From SMWD01 sp002729875 (GTDB taxonomy: Bacteria > Pseudomonadota > Gammaproteobacteria > Steroidobacterales > GCA-2729495): 7,907 bases of DNA. Location of the stretch: NCBI GenBank assembly GCA_036010905.1, contig DASCMH010000044.1:1-7907 (forward strand). Direction: 5' to 3'. The notes beneath the pieces were generated by a model, which did not search any database, was not told where the DNA came from, and saw only the letters and a program-made list of their open reading frames with translations. A program made the position numbers and the translations under genes. Below, one piece after another: positions 5,849-7,907 of this stretch. Numbering within the stretch: the stretch's first letter is position 1; each line of letters begins with the position of its first letter.

Positions 5849-6583
5849 ATGAATAACACCCCACGTGTAGCGCTGGTATCTGGCTGCAGCCGGGCCGAAG
5901 GCATCGGTTTTGAAGTCTGCCGGCAGCTTGCCCTTGAGGGAATCACAGTATTGCTCACGGCTCGCGACGAAGAAAAAGCCTCGTCGCTCGCGGCCAGGCT
6001 GCGGGATCAGGATCTGGAAGTCCACGGTCACGCACTCGATATTACCAACAGCGACAGCGTCCGAACCCTCGTCGGTTTTATCGACGAACGTTACGGCCGG
6101 CTGGATAGTCTCATCAACAATGCGACAGGTGCGACCCGCAGTCGCGATCCGGTTTCAGCCGCCGACCTGGCATCCGCCCGGCAGATTGTCGACGTCACGC
6201 TGTTCGGCACATGGCAGTTGATTCAGGAAATGCTCCCGCTACTGCGCAAGAGTGATGCCGCGCGTATTGTGAACGTATCGAGCAGCGCCGGATTGCACAG
6301 CGATCCCGTTCTGGGTTTGACGAGCAAATGGCTCGGGCGCCCTGCTTACGGCATCGCCAAGGCGGCGCTGAACGCACTGACTGCAAAGTTCGCCGCCGAA
6401 TTTTACGACTCGGGCATCAAGGTGAATGCCGTTTGCCCCGGATTAACAGCGACCCAACCGGGCATGGGAAGCGCGGCTCGTCCCGTCGCCGAAGGGGCGG
6501 GTGCCATCGTCTGGGCCGCGTTGCTCGACGAAGACGAACCCAGCGGCGGTTTTTATCGTGACCATGAACGCCAGGCCTGGTGA
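5849..6583 (+). CDS. SDR2: short-chain dehydrogenase/reductase
   Basis: This 244-residue protein is a classical SDR. The glycine loop is SGCSRAEGIG (11-20), which carries two more residues than the usual TGxxxGIG. ALDIT (62-66), NNAT in place of NNAG (90-93), Ser145 within NVSSSAG, Tyr167 and Lys171 (YGIAK), and CPG (196-198) follow. All catalytic residues are present. An insertion with WLGRP lies just before the Tyr, as in plant-type carbonyl reductases. The C-terminus is GGFYRDHERQAW. The start at 5849 was chosen because it places the first strand at residues 6-10. The frame is open further upstream to 5672, but that part overlaps the small ORF and has a low-complexity arginine-rich translation. 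There is no clear Shine-Dalgarno, so translation may be coupled to the small ORF that ends eight bases earlier. It is less similar to SDR1 and SDR3 than they are to each other. Substrate unknown. Confidence 0.9.
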   Translation: MNNTPRVALVSGCSRAEGIGFEVCRQLALEGITVLLTARDEEKASSLAARLRDQDLEVHGHALDITNSDSVRTLVGFIDERYGRLDSLINNATGATRSRDPVSAADLASARQIVDVTLFGTWQLIQEMLPLLRKSDAARIVNVSSSAGLHSDPVLGLTSKWLGRPAYGIAKAALNALTAKFAAEFYDSGIKVNAVCPGLTATQPGMGSAARPVAEGAGAIVWAALLDEDEPSGGFYRDHERQAW

Positions 6584-6756
6584 CCACCGGCCCACTGCGC
6601 GGTGAGACACCTGGACACATAAAAGATGGCAGTCACCAAAACACCTTTCGCTTTGATGGGTGCTGTTAACGCATCGTTTCACTCGTGCTTTTCTATCGGC
6701 TGCGAAATACGAATACAGTACTATTAAAGACGAAGGCGTCTGAAACACGATGATGT

Positions 6757-6775
6757 ATTGCAAATCATTGCAAAA
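6757..6775. repeat. Tandem ATTGCAAA motif at ten-base spacing, upstream of SDR3
   Basis: ATTGCAAA occurs at 6757-6764 and 6767-6774, one helical turn apart, about 100 bases before SDR3 in an AT-richer 291-bp gap. It could be a protein-binding site or a promoter element. No regulator gene is present to pair with it. I see no gene elsewhere in the gap. Confidence 0.35.
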
Positions 6776-6874
6776 ACTCATTAAAGAAATACGGATGAGC
6801 TGCATTGGCGTCAAGGTTGCAGTTTTTATCCAGACCCGTCAGACAGGGCTTGCAACGTTAAGGTGAACAATAGA

Positions 6875-7588
6875 ATGGCCACAATTCTGATTACCGGCTC
6901 AAATCAGGGCATCGGCTTCGAATTCGCGCGGCAGTATGCAGCTGACGGCTGGAATGTCATCGCCTGTTGCCGAACACCCGATAAGGCTGATGAGCTTCAA
7001 GCACTTGCGGATAAAAATTCTACAATCTGGATAGAACAGCTCGATGTCTGCGATCACTCTGCCATCGATGCGCTTGGCGCCAAATACAAGAACACCTCGC
7101 TTGATGTGTTGCTCAACAACGCAGGTATCATAGGCCCGATACCAATTGCAGATCATATTCATCGCCAACATTTTGGCTCGATGGATTACGCCGTCTGGCA
7201 ACAAGTGCTCGAGACGAATACCTTTGCGCCAATTAAACTGGCGGAAACTTTTGTCCATGCCATCGCAGCGAGCGAGCAAAAGAAAATTATCAACATCTCA
7301 AGCAACGTGGGCTCAATTTCAGAACGCTGTCTGCCTGCTATCGCTTATGGCTCCAGCAAAACCGCACTCAATAAAGCCACCACCATCGTTGCCGAACAAC
7401 TCAGGGATCGCGGCATTATCGTTGCCCTCTTTTGTCCCGGCGCCGTCAAGACCCGTATGGATGCATGGGGCCAGGCCGGCGTTGGTATTGAAGATAGCGT
7501 CAGTTCGCTGCGCCCGCTGATCGAGACCCTGACAATATCCGATAGCGGCAGTTTCCGGGACTACACAGGCAGAACAATTGCGTGGTGA
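6875..7588 (+). CDS. SDR3: short-chain dehydrogenase, paralogue of SDR1
   Basis: This 237-residue protein is a complete classical SDR of the sniffer/C-factor-like kind. TGSNQGIG (7-14) is the nucleotide loop, LDVCD (56-60) the adenine contact, and NNAG (81-84) is canonical, unlike in SDR1. Catalytic residues are Asn115, Ser143, Tyr158 and Lys162 (YGSSK), with CPG at 187-189. The C-terminus is GSFRDYTGRTIAW. Shared stretches such as IEQLDV-DH, DAL--KYKN and the C-terminal DY-G----W show that it and SDR1 descend from one gene. I prefer the ATG at 6875, preceded by AGGTG at 6861-6865 with a nine-base spacer; a GTG at 6863 would add four residues. The 291-bp gap before it suggests its own promoter. 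Its substrate is unknown; proximity suggests a role in the same pathway. Confidence 0.9.
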   Translation: MATILITGSNQGIGFEFARQYAADGWNVIACCRTPDKADELQALADKNSTIWIEQLDVCDHSAIDALGAKYKNTSLDVLLNNAGIIGPIPIADHIHRQHFGSMDYAVWQQVLETNTFAPIKLAETFVHAIAASEQKKIINISSNVGSISERCLPAIAYGSSKTALNKATTIVAEQLRDRGIIVALFCPGAVKTRMDAWGQAGVGIEDSVSSLRPLIETLTISDSGSFRDYTGRTIAW

Positions 7589-7907
7589 CAGATTCTAATC
7601 AATGGGGTCAGAGTAAGTGCTTGAAATATATTGTGGTGATGGGTGGACTTGACAATGGATACTGAGAGCCTTCGTTTATAAAGGATTTTCTTACGGCCAA
7701 TTGCTTGATTTTTGATAATTCTGGCCTCGATATGCTTTCATCAATCACAGCACACCGAATGCTCGGGTCAGTTATACGAAAGCCTTAAAGAACATCGTCT
7801 AAAGAGGATCTGAAATATCTATGCGGGAGATTTGCGGGACAACTACGGCTTGCAAATGAACCTACTCGCCAATGATGCCGAGAGGCCGAACTTCTTTAGT
7901 AGTCAGA
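7589..7907. other. Gene-free, AT-richer tail of the window
   Basis: I see no coding sequence with a credible start or family resemblance on either strand. Just after SDR3 lies TGGGGTCAGAGTA (7603-7615). Sequences of this type recur, as I remember it, near REP-associated IS200-like transposases in proteobacteria, but no transposase is visible here. An imperfect hairpin with arms GGCCA (7695-7699) and TGGCC (7722-7726) follows. It has no T-tract, so it is a poor intrinsic-terminator candidate. The last 30 codons in one frame (from 7814) are open to the edge, ending in NLLANDAERPNFFSSQ, which I cannot assign. Confidence 0.5.

Noticed and set aside
6728..6741. AGACG-aagg-CGTCT hairpin after SDR2 as a terminator
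   Set aside because: The stem is only five pairs and no T-tract follows, so it cannot be called an intrinsic terminator.

Overview
The window looks like a bacterial chromosome segment, most likely from a proteobacterium. This rests on compact same-strand genes with coupled starts, moderately high GC, an IS3-type transposase and family resemblances to proteobacterial proteins. Nothing in the sequence fixes a genus.

Positions 1 to about 870 are accessory debris. They hold the 5' end of an IS3-family OrfA on the minus strand, two direct copies of a 17-bp sequence, five CTGAT units, a minus-strand remnant resembling a luciferase-like flavin monooxygenase, and the C-terminal tail of a response-regulator receiver domain. 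A nearly perfect 13-bp inverted repeat follows (706-718 and 840-852). No intact gene is visible here.

Positions 1021 to 6583 form a plus-strand, operon-like run: a short-chain dehydrogenase (SDR1), then the FAD, [2Fe-2S] and molybdopterin subunits of a xanthine-oxidase-family enzyme, then a 50-residue cysteine-rich ORF, then SDR2. After a 291-bp gap comes SDR3 (6875-7588), a clear relative of SDR1. The last 319 bases show no recognisable gene.

The central finding is that the FAD subunit (1800-2780) carries the four-cysteine insertion typical of the 4-hydroxybenzoyl-CoA reductase beta subunit. That insertion binds an additional [4Fe-4S] cluster and is associated with electron flow towards the substrate. 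The enzyme is therefore probably a reductive dehydroxylase or a close relative, not an ordinary xanthine or aldehyde oxidase. The large subunit keeps the catalytic glutamate and the GQG cofactor contact but is altered at two active-site segments, so its substrate is probably not 4-hydroxybenzoyl-CoA.

The three SDRs suggest a pathway in which keto/hydroxy interconversions accompany the molybdenum step. No CoA ligase, benzoyl-CoA reductase, ferredoxin, transporter, regulator or molybdenum-cofactor chaperone gene lies in the window, so the substrate cannot be named.
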